A stretch of 64,000 nucleotides of DNA, taken from assembly GCF_001295925.1 (NCBI RefSeq), contig NZ_LJHQ01000037.1:124001-188000 (forward strand). Reading direction: 5' to 3'. Shown here piece by piece: positions 20,257 to 29,530 of this stretch (positions are counted from its first letter, which is position 1; each line of letters starts with the position of its first letter). A program made the translations under genes and the position numbers. This stretch comes from Allobosea sp. AAP35 (GTDB lineage: Bacteria > Pseudomonadota > Alphaproteobacteria > Rhizobiales > Beijerinckiaceae). The notes beneath the pieces are model-generated. The model was given only the letters and a program-made list of their open reading frames with translations, did no database searches and was not told the DNA's origin.

Positions 20257-20439
20257 ATGCTGAAGCTCGTACTGGGACAGGCGCTGGGCGCCTATCTGAC
20301 GAAACTCGCGGCAAGCGGTCGCTATCCGCGCGCCGTTTCTGCCGTGCTGGCGCTGGCCGCGACGCGCATGGGCGGTGCGAGCCGCGTCATCGGTATCTGG
20401 GGCCTGATATCGGCCCTGACGGGCCGTCGGGGGCGCTAA
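20257..20439 (+). CDS. Small hydrophobic membrane peptide
   Basis: A 60-residue, basic, hydrophobic protein (MLKLVLGQALGAYLTKLAAS, then AVSAVLALAATRMGG and VIGIWGLISALTGRRGR). It has one or two probable membrane segments and a positively charged end. AAAGAGGA precedes the ATG at 20257, which I prefer to the longer frame from 20173. It may be co-transcribed with the upstream DUF6894/SHOCT-like gene (93 bp gap). I do not recognise a family. Confidence 0.6.
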   Translation: MLKLVLGQALGAYLTKLAASGRYPRAVSAVLALAATRMGGASRVIGIWGLISALTGRRGR

Positions 20440-20500
20440 CTCGACTGTTCCGTCGATTCACACCAACGAGACGGCCACAGACGCTGGCCGCCTTCGCTTT

Positions 20501-20518
20501 CGCCGGAGCCATCCGGCG
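20501..20518 (+). terminator. Possible terminator hairpin
   Basis: A 7-bp stem (20501-20507 with 20512-20518) and 4-nt loop follow the small membrane protein gene and precede the hydrolase gene by 23 bp. No T-run. Confidence 0.35.
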
Positions 20519-20541
20519 CGCTGCCCAAACCGGAGCCCGCC

Positions 20542-21243
20542 GTGGATCGCCGAATAGTCCTTCAAGGCCTCGCTGGAGCGCTCACCGCCTCACCGCTGGG
20601 TGCCAACAGCGCGCCTGCGACGAGCGCACGCATCACCACCGACCGTAGCGATGGCATCGGTCCGGGGCGTCGCCCCGCTGTCCTGCTGCTGCATGGCGCT
20701 GACGGCCTGACGCGCCGCGCGCAATATCAACTCGTGTCGACAGCCCTCGCGTCGCAAGGATACACAGTCCTCTTCCCGCATTACTTCGAGCTTACCGATC
20801 AGCGCCGCGCCTCCTATGGCGAAATCGCAGCGAAATACCCGTTATGGCGCGATGGGCTGGGCGGCGTGATCGATGCCGCGCTCGCCGATCCACGGATCGA
20901 TCCGGCTCGTTTCGGCATCGTCGGCGTATCGCTGGGCGGGGCGCTTGCTTTGTCGATCGGCGCGAGGGACCCACGGGTTCAGGCGGTCGTCAGCTGCTTT
21001 GGATTTCGTCCGCAGGATCTCGATGAGGGTCGGCCGCAGGCGCCCACGCTGATCTTGCATGGCGATGCCGATCGTGTGGTGCCGGTCAGAAATGCCGACG
21101 CGATCGAAGCGACGCTTCAGGCCCGGGGCGTCACCGTCGAGAAGAAGATCTATGCCGGGGAAGGGCATGGCTTCAGCCAGGCCGTTCAGATCGACGCCGC
21201 CATGCGCAGCGCCGCATTTCTCGAGCGCCATCTGCGAGGATGA
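20542..21243 (+). CDS. Dienelactone-hydrolase-family alpha/beta hydrolase
   Basis: A 233-residue hydrolase. The nucleophile elbow is GVSLGG (S130; Ser rather than the Cys of true dienelactone hydrolase), with an acidic residue in HGDADRVVPV and His in GEGHGFS completing the triad. The N-terminus (MDRRIVLQGLAGALTASPLG) carries an RR followed by a hydrophobic stretch, so Tat export is possible. The start is GTG at 20542. The substrate is probably an ester, but cannot be specified. It ends 55 bp from the convergent DUF883-like gene. Confidence 0.85.
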   Translation: MDRRIVLQGLAGALTASPLGANSAPATSARITTDRSDGIGPGRRPAVLLLHGADGLTRRAQYQLVSTALASQGYTVLFPHYFELTDQRRASYGEIAAKYPLWRDGLGGVIDAALADPRIDPARFGIVGVSLGGALALSIGARDPRVQAVVSCFGFRPQDLDEGRPQAPTLILHGDADRVVPVRNADAIEATLQARGVTVEKKIYAGEGHGFSQAVQIDAAMRSAAFLERHLRG

Positions 21244-21298
21244 GATCGGGTTTCGCCGGCTGGCCCGGTTGGCGCGTCGACGCGCCAATCCGCAGCGC

Positions 21299-21529
21299 TC
21301 AGCGCGACGCCATGAAGCCGATCACCAAACCGGCGGCGGCGGCCCAGCCGATGGCGCGCAAGGGGCGGGCCCGGATTTCATCGACAAGCATTGTCTGCAG
21401 GTCGGATTGGCTGGTGCGGCTGCCGTTTGTGCCCGTATCGTCAGCGCGCTCTTCCAGCGCATCGGCATAATGCGACATGCCGACGAAGCCCGGCTCGGAG
21501 ATTTCGGTTTGGGTCGCGCCGTTGGTCAT
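21299..21529 (-). CDS. Small C-tail membrane protein (DUF883/ElaB-YqjD-like)
   Basis: A 76-residue protein with a polar N-terminal half (MTNGATQTEISEPGF) and a C-terminal PLRAIGWAAAAGLVIGFMASR. That end is the glycine-rich single membrane anchor typical of ElaB/YqjD/DUF883 proteins, which anchor ribosomes to the membrane in stationary-phase E. coli. It is shorter than the ~100-residue norm, so the family link rests on the anchor. I chose the ATG at 21529; the longer frame to 21907 runs antisense through the zinc-finger gene. An EcfG-like promoter fits stationary-phase expression. Confidence 0.7.
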   Translation of the reverse strand: MTNGATQTEISEPGFVGMSHYADALEERADDTGTNGSRTSQSDLQTMLVDEIRARPLRAIGWAAAAGLVIGFMASR

Positions 21530-21565
21530 GATGCACCTTTTTCGCCCGGGAACGGGTGAGGGCTG

Positions 21566-21590
21566 AACGCCGTGCGCCGCCACCTGTTCC
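21566..21590 (-). promoter_or_regulatory. EcfG-like promoter for the DUF883-like gene
   Basis: Minus-strand GGAAC (21590-21586), 16-bp spacer, CGTT (21569-21566), 36 bp before the start codon at 21529. Confidence 0.6.
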
Positions 21591-21697
21591 GCGCAACGGC
21601 GTCGGACGCAGAAGGGGGCCGGGGCAACCAAGACCCGCAGCGGATTGACATGGTGGTGAGCGTCGCCATCTCGGAAGCGGCAGAAAGGTGATTGTGC

Positions 21698-21943
21698 ATG
21701 GCCAGCGGCTGGGCGCCTGACGGCGCCGTTCAGGATCAGATCGACGACAGCATCAGCGATGCCGTGCGTCTGGCGCGTTCGCGCCTGCCGGCCGGGCCAA
21801 GCGAAATCCACTGTCAGGATTGTGGCCACGAAATTCCGCTGGCGCGGCGCGAAGCCATGCCGGGCGCGCGGACCTGCATCGTCTGCCAGGGTTTTCATGA
21901 CAGCCATCGCACTGGCGGCTCATCGGTTCGATCGACCCGATGA
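21698..21943 (+). CDS. DksA/TraR-type zinc finger protein
   Basis: An 81-residue protein with a short acidic helix (QDQIDDSISDAVRLARSRL) and a four-cysteine zinc finger (CQDCGHEIPLARREAMPGARTC plus VCQ). It resembles TraR/YbiI-size members lacking most of the DksA coiled coil. DksA-family proteins bind the RNA polymerase secondary channel; this short one may act without ppGpp, as TraR does. AGAAAGGTG precedes the ATG at 21698; a TTG at 21692 is the alternative start. It diverges from the DUF883-like gene across 168 bp. Confidence 0.85.
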   Translation: MASGWAPDGAVQDQIDDSISDAVRLARSRLPAGPSEIHCQDCGHEIPLARREAMPGARTCIVCQGFHDSHRTGGSSVRSTR

Positions 21944-21982
21944 GTTCTGATTGCGCCTATCGCGGCAGGCTCGGCGCTCGCG

Positions 21983-22342
21983 TCAATCGGAGCGTCGCGG
22001 GGCCTTCAGGCTAGCCGCCCAGCCCGCATAGGGCGTGTTCTTCGCCATCTTGCGGTTGCAGTCCGGCGCCCCGTCTGTCCACCAGACGGGGCCGCGTTCC
22101 CCCAGCCCTTGCTTGGCGGCATCGACGGCCCGTCGCGCCTCTGCCAGATCCCCTTCGCCGCGCTTGGCGTCCTTCACGGCCCGCCGCGCATTCATCAGGT
22201 CATCGACGAGGCTCTGACGCTGCTTGGCCGGCAGGGCGGGGTTGGTCGCGCGCCACAGCCGGCCCGCGATCAGGAGATAGCGTCCATCGGGCGTCATCAC
22301 GGGGGGCACGGGTTTCTCCCTGGCGGGTCGCCTGGCGGACAT
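21983..22342 (-). CDS. Conserved hypothetical protein
   Basis: A 119-residue basic protein: VMTPDGRYLLIAGRLWRATNPALPAKQRQ, a long Ala/Arg/Lys helix (LMNARRAVKDAKRGEGDLAEARRAVDAAK), then VWWTDGAPDCNRKMAKNTPYAGW. This looks like a small proteobacterial family of unknown function often found near DNA repair or Ku/LigD genes; I recall the pattern but cannot name it. No signal or membrane segment. It diverges from the exonuclease III gene (122 bp apart). Function unknown. Confidence 0.7.
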   Translation of the reverse strand: MSARRPAREKPVPPVMTPDGRYLLIAGRLWRATNPALPAKQRQSLVDDLMNARRAVKDAKRGEGDLAEARRAVDAAKQGLGERGPVWWTDGAPDCNRKMAKNTPYAGWAASLKAPRRSD

Positions 22343-22464
22343 CTGCCGTCCTCGTGATGATCCCCGCCGTCCGCTCCTGGTCCGACTGCCGGCGGATCAT
22401 TCGGCGCCGGGCGGCGTTGACCGAATGAACGAGACAGGCAGCCCTGACCAGACCTTCGAGCCCC

Positions 22465-23292
22465 ATGGCCGCGCCCGACCTGACGATTGCCACCTTCAAT
22501 ATCAACAACGTCAACAAGCGCCTGCCGAACCTGCTTGCCTGGCTTGCAGCCCGAAAGCCCGACATCGTCTGCTTGCAGGAGCTGAAGGCGGCCGACAATG
22601 CTTTTCCCGAAAAAGCCCTGGCGGATGCCGGCTATGGGGCCGTGTGGCAAGCGCAGAAAACCTGGAACGGCGTGGCGATCCTCGCCCGCGGTAGCGTGCC
22701 CGTGCTGACGCGAACCCGGTTGCCCGGCGACGTCTCCGATGACCAGGCCCGCTATGTCGAGGCCGCCGTCCAGGGCATTCTCGTCGCGTCGCTCTACCTG
22801 CCCAACGGCAATCCGCAGCCGGGCCCCAAATTTGACTACAAGATCGCCTGGTTCAAGCGGCTGCAGGCCCATGCGGCGACGCTGCTGGCGGCGAAAGTTC
22901 CGGTCGTGCTGGCCGGGGACTACAATGTCGCGCCCACCGATCTCGACATCTACCGCACCACCTCATGGACCAACGACGCCCTGCTGCATCCCCAGAGCCG
23001 GCTCGCCTTTGCCGAACTGGTCGCCCAGGGTTGGACCGATGCGCTGCGGGCAAGGCATGGCAGCCGAACCGTGTTCACCTTCTGGCACTACATGCGCCAG
23101 CGCTGGCCCCGCGACGCGGGCTTGCGGCTCGACCATCTCCTGCTGAGTCCGGAGCTCGCAGGTTGTCTTGCGGATGCCGGCGTCGATCGAGAAATCCGCG
23201 GACATGACAATGCCAGCGACCATGCGCCCGCCTGGATCCGGCTGGGCCCGGCGTCGGCGGCCGGTCGCGCGCGGCGGCGCGCCAAGGCTTGA
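22465..23292 (+). CDS. xth: Exodeoxyribonuclease III / AP endonuclease
   Basis: A 275-residue endonuclease/exonuclease/phosphatase fold enzyme for base excision repair. Landmarks: NINNVNKRL at the N-terminus, the metal Glu in CLQELK, ASLYLPNG, GDYNVAPTD, a WHYMRQRWPRDAGLRLDHLL stretch and the final catalytic SDHAP. It ends with a basic tail (GRARRRAKA). All active-site segments are present and the length is normal. Its start is the ATG at 22465. It stands alone, in a region rich in stress-repair functions (LigD, Ku). Confidence 0.95.
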   Translation: MAAPDLTIATFNINNVNKRLPNLLAWLAARKPDIVCLQELKAADNAFPEKALADAGYGAVWQAQKTWNGVAILARGSVPVLTRTRLPGDVSDDQARYVEAAVQGILVASLYLPNGNPQPGPKFDYKIAWFKRLQAHAATLLAAKVPVVLAGDYNVAPTDLDIYRTTSWTNDALLHPQSRLAFAELVAQGWTDALRARHGSRTVFTFWHYMRQRWPRDAGLRLDHLLLSPELAGCLADAGVDREIRGHDNASDHAPAWIRLGPASAAGRARRRAKA

Positions 23293-23487
23293 GCGTTGCT
23301 GTGAGGCCGCTGCGATGTTTGCGGGAAAGCTTTGCCGTTGCGCTCGGCGCTGGTGCCGACGCGGTCACAAAGCATGCGGGAACCAGATTGCACCCAAATG
23401 AATTGACATTGCGAGGACGGGTTCGTTCCGCGGAATCATCCAAACCGACGTGATCTCGTCGGCCAGAGCAGAAATCGGCGGCGGCAT

Positions 23488-24993
23488 ATGAAACGCAGCG
23501 AAGAGGTTGAGGACAAGGCTGCCATCGGGGTTCCAGGCCTCGATGATGTCCTCGGAGGCGGATTGACGCGAGACCATGTCTTTCTGCTCGAAGGCAGTCC
23601 CGGCACCGGCAAGACCACGGTCGGCCTCAAATTTCTGCTTGCAGGCGCGGAGCGGGGCGAGCGGGGGCTCTACATCACATTATCGGAAACCCAACGCGAG
23701 CTTCGGACGGGCGCGCGTTCGCATGGCTGGGAGATCGGTGAGCATATCACGATCTTCGAGGTGGTGCCGCCCGAGAGCCTGCTCGATTCCGAGCAGCAGC
23801 AGACGCTGCTCTATTCGTCCGATCTCGAGCTCGGTGAGACGGTCGCCGCCATTATCGGGATTTTCGAGAAGGCCCGGCCGCAGCGCGTCGTGGTCGACAG
23901 CCTGTCTGAAATCCGGCTCCTGGCCCAGAGTTCGCTGCGCTATCGCCGCCAGATCCTGGCGTTGAAGCATTACTTCGCGCGCCACAGCGCCACCGTCCTG
24001 CTTCTCGACGACCTCACCACCGAAAGCCTCGACAAGACCGTGCACAGCGTCGTGCATGGGGTGATCCAGCTCGAACAGCTGGCGCCGGATTATGGCGCCG
24101 AGCGGCGGCGCCTGCGGGTGAGCAAATATCGCGGGCAGCGTTATCGTGGCGGCTATCACGACTTCACCATCACGACCGGCGGCGTCGTCGTCTTCCCGCG
24201 CCTCGTCTCGGGCGAGCATCGCATCCCGTTCGAACGGGTCCAGCAGACCAGCGACATCCCAGAGCTCGATGCCCTGCTCGGCGGCGGCGTCGCACAGGGC
24301 TCGAGCACATTGCTGATCGGGCCTGCCGGCACGGGCAAGAGCCTGATCGCACTGCAGTTCCTCGTGTCCGCCATGGCGCGCGGGGAGAAGGCAGCCTTCT
24401 TCGTGTTCGACGAGGAGCTGGGGCTCCTGTTCGACCGAATGAAAAAGATCGGCATCGACCTCCAGGCTTGGGACGATGCCGGGATGCTCGTCATCGAACA
24501 GGTCGATGCGGCCGAGTTGTCGCCCGGCGAGTTCGCCACCCGCGTCAAGGACATCGTCGAGCGCGACCAGGTCAAAGCCGTCGCGATCGACAGTCTGAAC
24601 GGTTACCAATCGTCGATGCCGCAGGAGACTTCGCTGATCCTGCATATTCACGAATTGCTGCAATATCTGAACCGGCAGGGGTGCAGCTCCTATCTGACGG
24701 TCGCTCAGCATGGGCTGGTCGGCGACATGAAGTCGCCGGTCGATGTCACCTATCTTGCCGACACGGTGATCCTGCTGCGCTATTTCGAGGCCGCAGGCAA
24801 AGTGCGGCGGGCCATTTCGGTGATCAAGAAGCGAACCGGCCGGCATGAGGAGACGATCCGCGAATTCACGATCGGACCGTCTGGACTGGCCATTGGCGAG
24901 CCGCTAACCGGGTTTCAGGGTGTTCTGAGGGGCGTTCCTACGCTTGTTGACGTCGAGCTGTCGGTCGCAGGTGCGAATGGCGGCCATTCCTGA
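23488..24993 (+). CDS. KaiC-like double-domain ATPase
   Basis: A 501-residue protein with two RecA/KaiC domains. Walker A motifs are GSPGTGKT (36-43) and GPAGTGKS (278-285). Where cyanobacterial KaiC has the phosphorylated S431/T432 before ITDTIILLQ, this protein has T421/Y422 before LADTVILLR. No kaiA or kaiB is in the window, so clock function is unlikely; KaiC-like proteins in non-phototrophs are linked to stress signalling. The C-terminal end overlaps the next gene (a hybrid kinase) by 17 bp, implying they act together. No EcfG-like promoter is seen. Confidence 0.88.
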   Translation: MKRSEEVEDKAAIGVPGLDDVLGGGLTRDHVFLLEGSPGTGKTTVGLKFLLAGAERGERGLYITLSETQRELRTGARSHGWEIGEHITIFEVVPPESLLDSEQQQTLLYSSDLELGETVAAIIGIFEKARPQRVVVDSLSEIRLLAQSSLRYRRQILALKHYFARHSATVLLLDDLTTESLDKTVHSVVHGVIQLEQLAPDYGAERRRLRVSKYRGQRYRGGYHDFTITTGGVVVFPRLVSGEHRIPFERVQQTSDIPELDALLGGGVAQGSSTLLIGPAGTGKSLIALQFLVSAMARGEKAAFFVFDEELGLLFDRMKKIGIDLQAWDDAGMLVIEQVDAAELSPGEFATRVKDIVERDQVKAVAIDSLNGYQSSMPQETSLILHIHELLQYLNRQGCSSYLTVAQHGLVGDMKSPVDVTYLADTVILLRYFEAAGKVRRAISVIKKRTGRHEETIREFTIGPSGLAIGEPLTGFQGVLRGVPTLVDVELSVAGANGGHS

Positions 24994-27019
24994 CGAGCGA
25001 TCATTGCCGGTGGTGGTATGTACCCCGCGCGGGCGCGATGCGTCGGTGGCGGCCGCGCTACTGCGCGACGTGGGGACCGACGCCGTCATCGCCGAAAGCG
25101 CAGCGCAACTGGCCGTTCTGGTCGATGACGAGACCTGTTTTGTCGTCGTCACGGAAGAAACGCTGCGCGGTGCCGATCTCGGCCCACTGGAGGCAAAGCT
25201 TGCCGCGCAGCCGAGCTGGTCGGATCTGCCCTTCATCGTGCTGACGCAAACCGGCGGCGGACCGGAGCGCAATCCCGCGGCAGCGCGTCTGACCCAGGCG
25301 CTAGGCAATGTTAGCTTCGTCGAGCGCCCCTTCCACCCCATGACCTTCATCAGCCAGGCGAAAACGGCGCTGAAGAACCGGCATCGCCAGTATGAAGCCC
25401 GCGCCCGCATCCTCGAGCTGCATGAGGGCGAGGAAAAGCTGCAGACCGCGCTGGCGGCCGGCCGGCTCGGCGCGTGGGAACTGGATCTGGACACATATGA
25501 GCTGGTGGCTTCGGCGACCTTCAAGGCCGCCTTCGGGCGCGGGGCGGCCGAGCCGTTCGCCTATGTTGATCTGCTGGCGGCCATCCATCCCGACGACCGG
25601 TCCAAGGTCGAGGGGATTGCCGGGGCGGCAAGCCGGCAGGGCGGCGACGACACGGTCGTCTGCCGCGTGTCTTGGGAGGATGGCCTGCCGCACTGGATCG
25701 AGCTGCATGCGCGGCGCATGCGCAGCGATACGGGGGCCGGGCGTCTGGTCGGCGTCTCGAAGGATGTCACGGTGCGCAAGCAGGCCGAGCTGCAGCTCGA
25801 GACGTCGCGCGACCTATTGGAACAGCGCGTCGCCGAACGTACCGCCGAGCTGGAAACCGCTCATGCCCGGGTGCTCGCCGAGATCGCGCAGCGCGAGCGG
25901 ACCGAGCACCAGCTTCGCCAGGCCCAGAAGATGGAGATGATCGGCCAGCTGACGGGCGGCGTGGCGCATGACTTCAACAATCTGCTGATGGCGGTGATCG
26001 GCAACCTCGATTTGCTGCGCAAGCATGTGCCCGCCGATCCCCGCACGCTGCGGCTGATCGATGGCGCGATCCAGGGCGCGAGCCGGGGCGCTTCCCTGAC
26101 GCAGCGTCTGCTCGCCTTCGCGCGCCGGCAGGATCTGCAGCTCGTTCCCCGGAGCGTCAGCGACCTCGTTGCAGGCGTCGAGGACCTGCTCGCCAAATCC
26201 GTCGGCTCCGGGGTCGAGATCCGCTACGGGCTGGACGCGCAGGTGAGGCCGGCACTGATCGATGCCAATCAGGTCGAGCTCGCCTTGCTCAACCTTGTCG
26301 TCAATGCCCGCGACGCGATGCCCGAGGGCGGGGTGATCATGGTGACCACGGATCAGATCCGCGTCAGCCAGGACCTGCAGCTGGCGGATGGCGACTATGC
26401 GAGGCTGATGGTGAGCGATACCGGGCAGGGCATGGATGCAGCCACGCTCGCCAAGGCGACCGAACCGTTCTTCTCGACGAAGGAGCTGGGAAAAGGCACC
26501 GGTCTTGGGCTATCGATGATTCACGGTCTGGCGATCCAGCTGAAAGGCGCGCTGCGCCTGTCGAGCGAGCCCGGCCGGGGGACACGGGCGGAGCTGCTGC
26601 TTCCGGTTTCCGAAGCGAGCGTTCCCGTGCAAGAGGCCGTGCCGATGATTGCCGAACCCAACGCCGCCGCGAAAACTGTTCTGGTGGTCGATGACGATGT
26701 GCTGATCGCGATGAGCACGGTCGATCTGCTCGAGGATCTGGGCCATACGGTCATCGAGGCCAATTCCGGGGCGGCGGCTCTGGAGATCATCGCCAGCGAC
26801 CGTCCCATCGACATCATGATCACCGATTTCTCGATGCCGCGGATGAATGGCGGCGAGCTGGCCGTCGCCGCACGCCGGATCCGCCCCGATCTCCCGATCC
26901 TGCTGGCAACCGGCTATGCCGAGCTGCCGCCGGGCAGCGAACTCGATCTCCCGCGTCTGGCAAAACCCTATCACCAGCATCACCTCGCTGCTGCCATCGC
27001 CAAGCTCGTCGAGGGCTAG
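24977..27019 (+). CDS. Hybrid sensor histidine kinase with pseudo-receiver, PAS and receiver domains
   Basis: A 680-residue cytoplasmic hybrid kinase. Residues ~1-135 resemble a receiver lacking the phospho-Asp ([10 protein letters not shown] where Asp is expected, then [11 protein letters not shown] and VERPFHP). A PAS domain (~150-265, [26 protein letters not shown]) and a coiled coil ([19 protein letters not shown]) follow. HisKA has H331 in [11 protein letters not shown], HATPase has [14 protein letters not shown], and the C-terminal receiver has D617 in [12 protein letters not shown] chose the ATG at 24977, inside the kaiC-like gene's end. No membrane segment, so it senses a cytoplasmic cue, perhaps with its KaiC-like partner. 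Confidence 0.9.
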   Translation: MAAIPDERSLPVVVCTPRGRDASVAAALLRDVGTDAVIAESAAQLAVLVDDETCFVVVTEETLRGADLGPLEAKLAAQPSWSDLPFIVLTQTGGGPERNPAAARLTQALGNVSFVERPFHPMTFISQAKTALKNRHRQYEARARILELHEGEEKLQTALAAGRLGAWELDLDTYELVASATFKAAFGRGAAEPFAYVDLLAAIHPDDRSKVEGIAGAASRQGGDDTVVCRVSWEDGLPHWIELHARRMRSDTGAGRLVGVSKDVTVRKQAELQLETSRDLLEQRVAERTAELETAHARVLAEIAQRERTEHQLRQAQKMEMIGQLTGGVAHDFNNLLMAVIGNLDLLRKHVPADPRTLRLIDGAIQGASRGASLTQRLLAFARRQDLQLVPRSVSDLVAGVEDLLAKSVGSGVEIRYGLDAQVRPALIDANQVELALLNLVVNARDAMPEGGVIMVTTDQIRVSQDLQLADGDYARLMVSDTGQGMDAATLAKATEPFFSTKELGKGTGLGLSMIHGLAIQLKGALRLSSEPGRGTRAELLLPVSEASVPVQEAVPMIAEPNAAAKTVLVVDDDVLIAMSTVDLLEDLGHTVIEANSGAAALEIIASDRPIDIMITDFSMPRMNGGELAVAARRIRPDLPILLATGYAELPPGSELDLPRLAKPYHQHHLAAAIAKLVEG

Positions 27020-27176
27020 CTGGCGTCGATGCGCTGCGGTCGGCGCGGCGTGGCCGCATCGAGCGGTGCCCGCGGACATCTCTCGGCAATCGGATGTCGA
27101 TGCCGGCGCGCGCTAACGCAGGTGAGCTTGCAACATTTAAGCGCGATTGTGGTTGGGCTTCCCGAGGGAGGCTATC

Positions 27177-27932
27177 ATGACCGATGTCGAAGCGGGGTAT
27201 GGCCGCGCCGTCGATGAGCTTGTCATCGATCGCCTGTTGCCGATCGCGTCACGCGTGCGTCTGTCGCCCGGAGACCGCCTTCATGACGACGATGCCGTCT
27301 ATTTTCCGCTCGATGCCGTCATCACGCTGATCCTGTCGCGTGACGAAGCACGGTTCCAGATCGGCTTTGCCCGTCGCGGCGACGCGATAGGGCTTCCCGC
27401 TCTGTTTGTCCCTCAATTTCCCGTCGTCATAGCCTCGGTTCTGCGTGGCGGCACCTGCGGCCGTGTCACTTCGGACGTCCTGCGCCAGTTGATGGCCGAG
27501 GAGCCGGCTCTCAGGGAGCGTCTGACGACCTATGCGATGTTTGCCATGGGACGTTATCTGTCGGAAGCGGCCGGGGCGCTCGCCTTGTCGCTCGAGCAAA
27601 GGGTCGCGCGATGGATCATGCTGTGTCGGCGGGCGTTGGAAGACGATATCCTGCCAGTGACGCATGACGGCATCGCGGAGGCCCTGGGCGTGCGGCGCTC
27701 CGGCGTGACGGTCGCGCTGCATGTGCTCGAGGGACAAAGGCTCATCCAGTCCCGACGCGGGCGCATCGACGTTCTCGATCGGGACGGGCTGCGGTCCTTT
27801 GCGATGGCAGCACGGCGTGGGCCGCCGACGAACGCGTCGCTGTCGGAATTGATCAAGCCGCGCGATCAGCGGTCGCCGCCACGGCCGTTCGATGCACCCT
27901 TTCTGGGTAGTCGCGACGAGATCGGTCGGTAA
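27177..27932 (+). CDS. Crp/Fnr-family transcriptional regulator
   Basis: A 251-residue regulator. The N-terminal cyclic-nucleotide-like beta-roll (VYFPLDAVITLILS) is degenerate, without the cAMP-binding signature or Fnr cysteines. The C-terminal winged helix is typical (LPVTHDGIAEALGVRRSGVTVALHVLEGQRLIQSRRGRIDVLD). GGGAGG precedes the ATG at 27177. Such proteins often sit beside PAS-kinase genes in Rhizobiales and may answer to them. The ligand is not evident. Confidence 0.9.
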   Translation: MTDVEAGYGRAVDELVIDRLLPIASRVRLSPGDRLHDDDAVYFPLDAVITLILSRDEARFQIGFARRGDAIGLPALFVPQFPVVIASVLRGGTCGRVTSDVLRQLMAEEPALRERLTTYAMFAMGRYLSEAAGALALSLEQRVARWIMLCRRALEDDILPVTHDGIAEALGVRRSGVTVALHVLEGQRLIQSRRGRIDVLDRDGLRSFAMAARRGPPTNASLSELIKPRDQRSPPRPFDAPFLGSRDEIGR

Positions 27933-28051
27933 CGCGCCATCGTCGTCGACAAGGCGTCACAAACAGCATCATTTTGAAGGTCTTGACGCGAGCGGCCCGC
28001 GTGCGGATGGTCGGGGCGGGCAACCGGACCGCGCTGGCCTTGAGGAAGACC

Positions 28052-29515
28052 ATGCCATTCGCGCAATCGAGTGAAGACGTATCGGCTCAAGCCGGTGCCA
28101 TCGATCCGGAACAGAGCGCCATGCGCTCGCTCGCCTATCGCGCGCTGGTCGAGAGCGAGGCTTCCTACAAGGCGGCGCTTCAGGCCGGCAACATGGGCAG
28201 CTGGGAGACCGATCTTCGCCTGGGACACAGGATCTGGACCGATGAGGGCATGGCCCTGTTCGGCGTCGATCTTCCCGGAGGGCGCGGGCAGGTGGGCGGC
28301 CCCGACGACGAGTGGCTGGCGGCCGTCCACCCCGACGACCGCGATTTCGCCGTCGGGTTGAGGCAACACGCGTTCACGAGCGATTCCTTTCCAGCCGAAT
28401 ACAGGATCCTGCGGCCGTGCGGCCGTGTCGCCTGGCTGTCCGGGCGGGGACGCGTGCTGGAGCGGGACGCCGCCGGCCGGCCTGTCCGCCTGGTCAGCAT
28501 CATGGCCGATATCTCGGATCGCAAGGCGGCGGAACTGGCGTTGCGCCAGAGCGAAGCCCGATTTCGCAGCCTCTTCGAGAATATCGCTGTCGGCATGGCG
28601 TTCACCGATCTCGAAGGTGCCTGGCTGACCGTGAACCAGCGCCTTTGCGACTTGCTCCACGTCGCCGAGGCGGGTCTGATCGGCCGTCATGCCGAGGACT
28701 TTCTGGTACAGTCTGAACGGGGTCGCGAGCGCGAAGAGCTTGCGCGCCTTCTATCGGGCGAGGTTGCGCATGCCGCTTTTGAGATCCAGTTCCGGCGCGG
28801 CGATGGGTCTTCGGTCTGGATCGGCCGCACCGCCTCGCTGATCCTCGATGCAAAGGGTGTTCCCCAGCATGTCGTCTCCGTCTACCGTGACATCACCCAG
28901 CGCCGCCTGGCACAGGACCACCAGCGCTTCCTGCTGGCGGAACTGTCGCACCGGTCGAAGAACCTGCTGGCCGTGATCCAGGCGATCGCGGGTCAGACCA
29001 TCCGCTCGGTCGATACGCTCGACGAGTTCAAGGCCCGCTTCACGCAGCGGCTGCAGGGGATCGCGGCCACGCAGGATATCCTGGTGCGTCAGGACTGGGC
29101 GGGCGGCGACCTGCGCCAGCTGCTGTCGACACAGATCGAGATTTTCGACCTCGGCGCCGCGCGCATGAGCATGAGCGGGCCTGACGTCACCCTGTCGGCG
29201 GATGCCGTCCATGGCCTCGGGCTGGCTGTCCATGAACTTGCCACGAATGCTCTGAAATACGGCGCGCTATCGGTGCCTGCGGGCCTGGTCGTCGTGACCT
29301 GGGAGATCAGGGACGATGGCGCGCTGTCGATCTCCTGGGCTGAAGAGGGCGGCCCTCCCGTGGTGGCGCCGTCGCGGGCCGGTTTCGGCAGCACCGTGCT
29401 GGACAAGATGGCCGCCGCGAGCGTCGATGGCGTGGTCACGCTCGCCTATGCGCCGACCGGCGTGACCTGGACCTTGACCATGCCCGACAAGCATTTTGCC
29501 CTGCGCGAGGCATAG
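28052..29515 (+). CDS. Cytoplasmic PAS-PAS HWE-family histidine kinase
   Basis: A 487-residue kinase. Two PAS domains (~25-160, with VHPDDRDFAVGL, and ~160-285, with LFENIAVGMAFTDLEGAW) are followed by an HWE phosphotransfer domain: H300 in ELSHRSKNLLAVIQAIAGQT, N-box HELATNALKYGAL and the WAEEGGP block that names the family. No membrane segment. I chose the ATG at 28052 with GAGGAA five bases before it. HWE kinases commonly feed the PhyR/NepR/EcfG stress response in alphaproteobacteria, so this is a candidate upstream kinase, though phyR, nepR and ecfG are not in the window. Confidence 0.9.
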   Translation: MPFAQSSEDVSAQAGAIDPEQSAMRSLAYRALVESEASYKAALQAGNMGSWETDLRLGHRIWTDEGMALFGVDLPGGRGQVGGPDDEWLAAVHPDDRDFAVGLRQHAFTSDSFPAEYRILRPCGRVAWLSGRGRVLERDAAGRPVRLVSIMADISDRKAAELALRQSEARFRSLFENIAVGMAFTDLEGAWLTVNQRLCDLLHVAEAGLIGRHAEDFLVQSERGREREELARLLSGEVAHAAFEIQFRRGDGSSVWIGRTASLILDAKGVPQHVVSVYRDITQRRLAQDHQRFLLAELSHRSKNLLAVIQAIAGQTIRSVDTLDEFKARFTQRLQGIAATQDILVRQDWAGGDLRQLLSTQIEIFDLGAARMSMSGPDVTLSADAVHGLGLAVHELATNALKYGALSVPAGLVVVTWEIRDDGALSISWAEEGGPPVVAPSRAGFGSTVLDKMAAASVDGVVTLAYAPTGVTWTLTMPDKHFALREA

Positions 29516-29530
29516 CCCCTCGAAGTGCGG

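Noticed and set aside
23379-23403. GGAAC upstream of the KaiC-like gene
   Set aside because: At 16-17 bp spacing the next bases are GAAT/AATT, not an NGTT element.
23488-24993. A circadian clock system (KaiABC)
   Set aside because: No kaiA or kaiB is present and the phosphosite is T/Y, so clock function is not supported.
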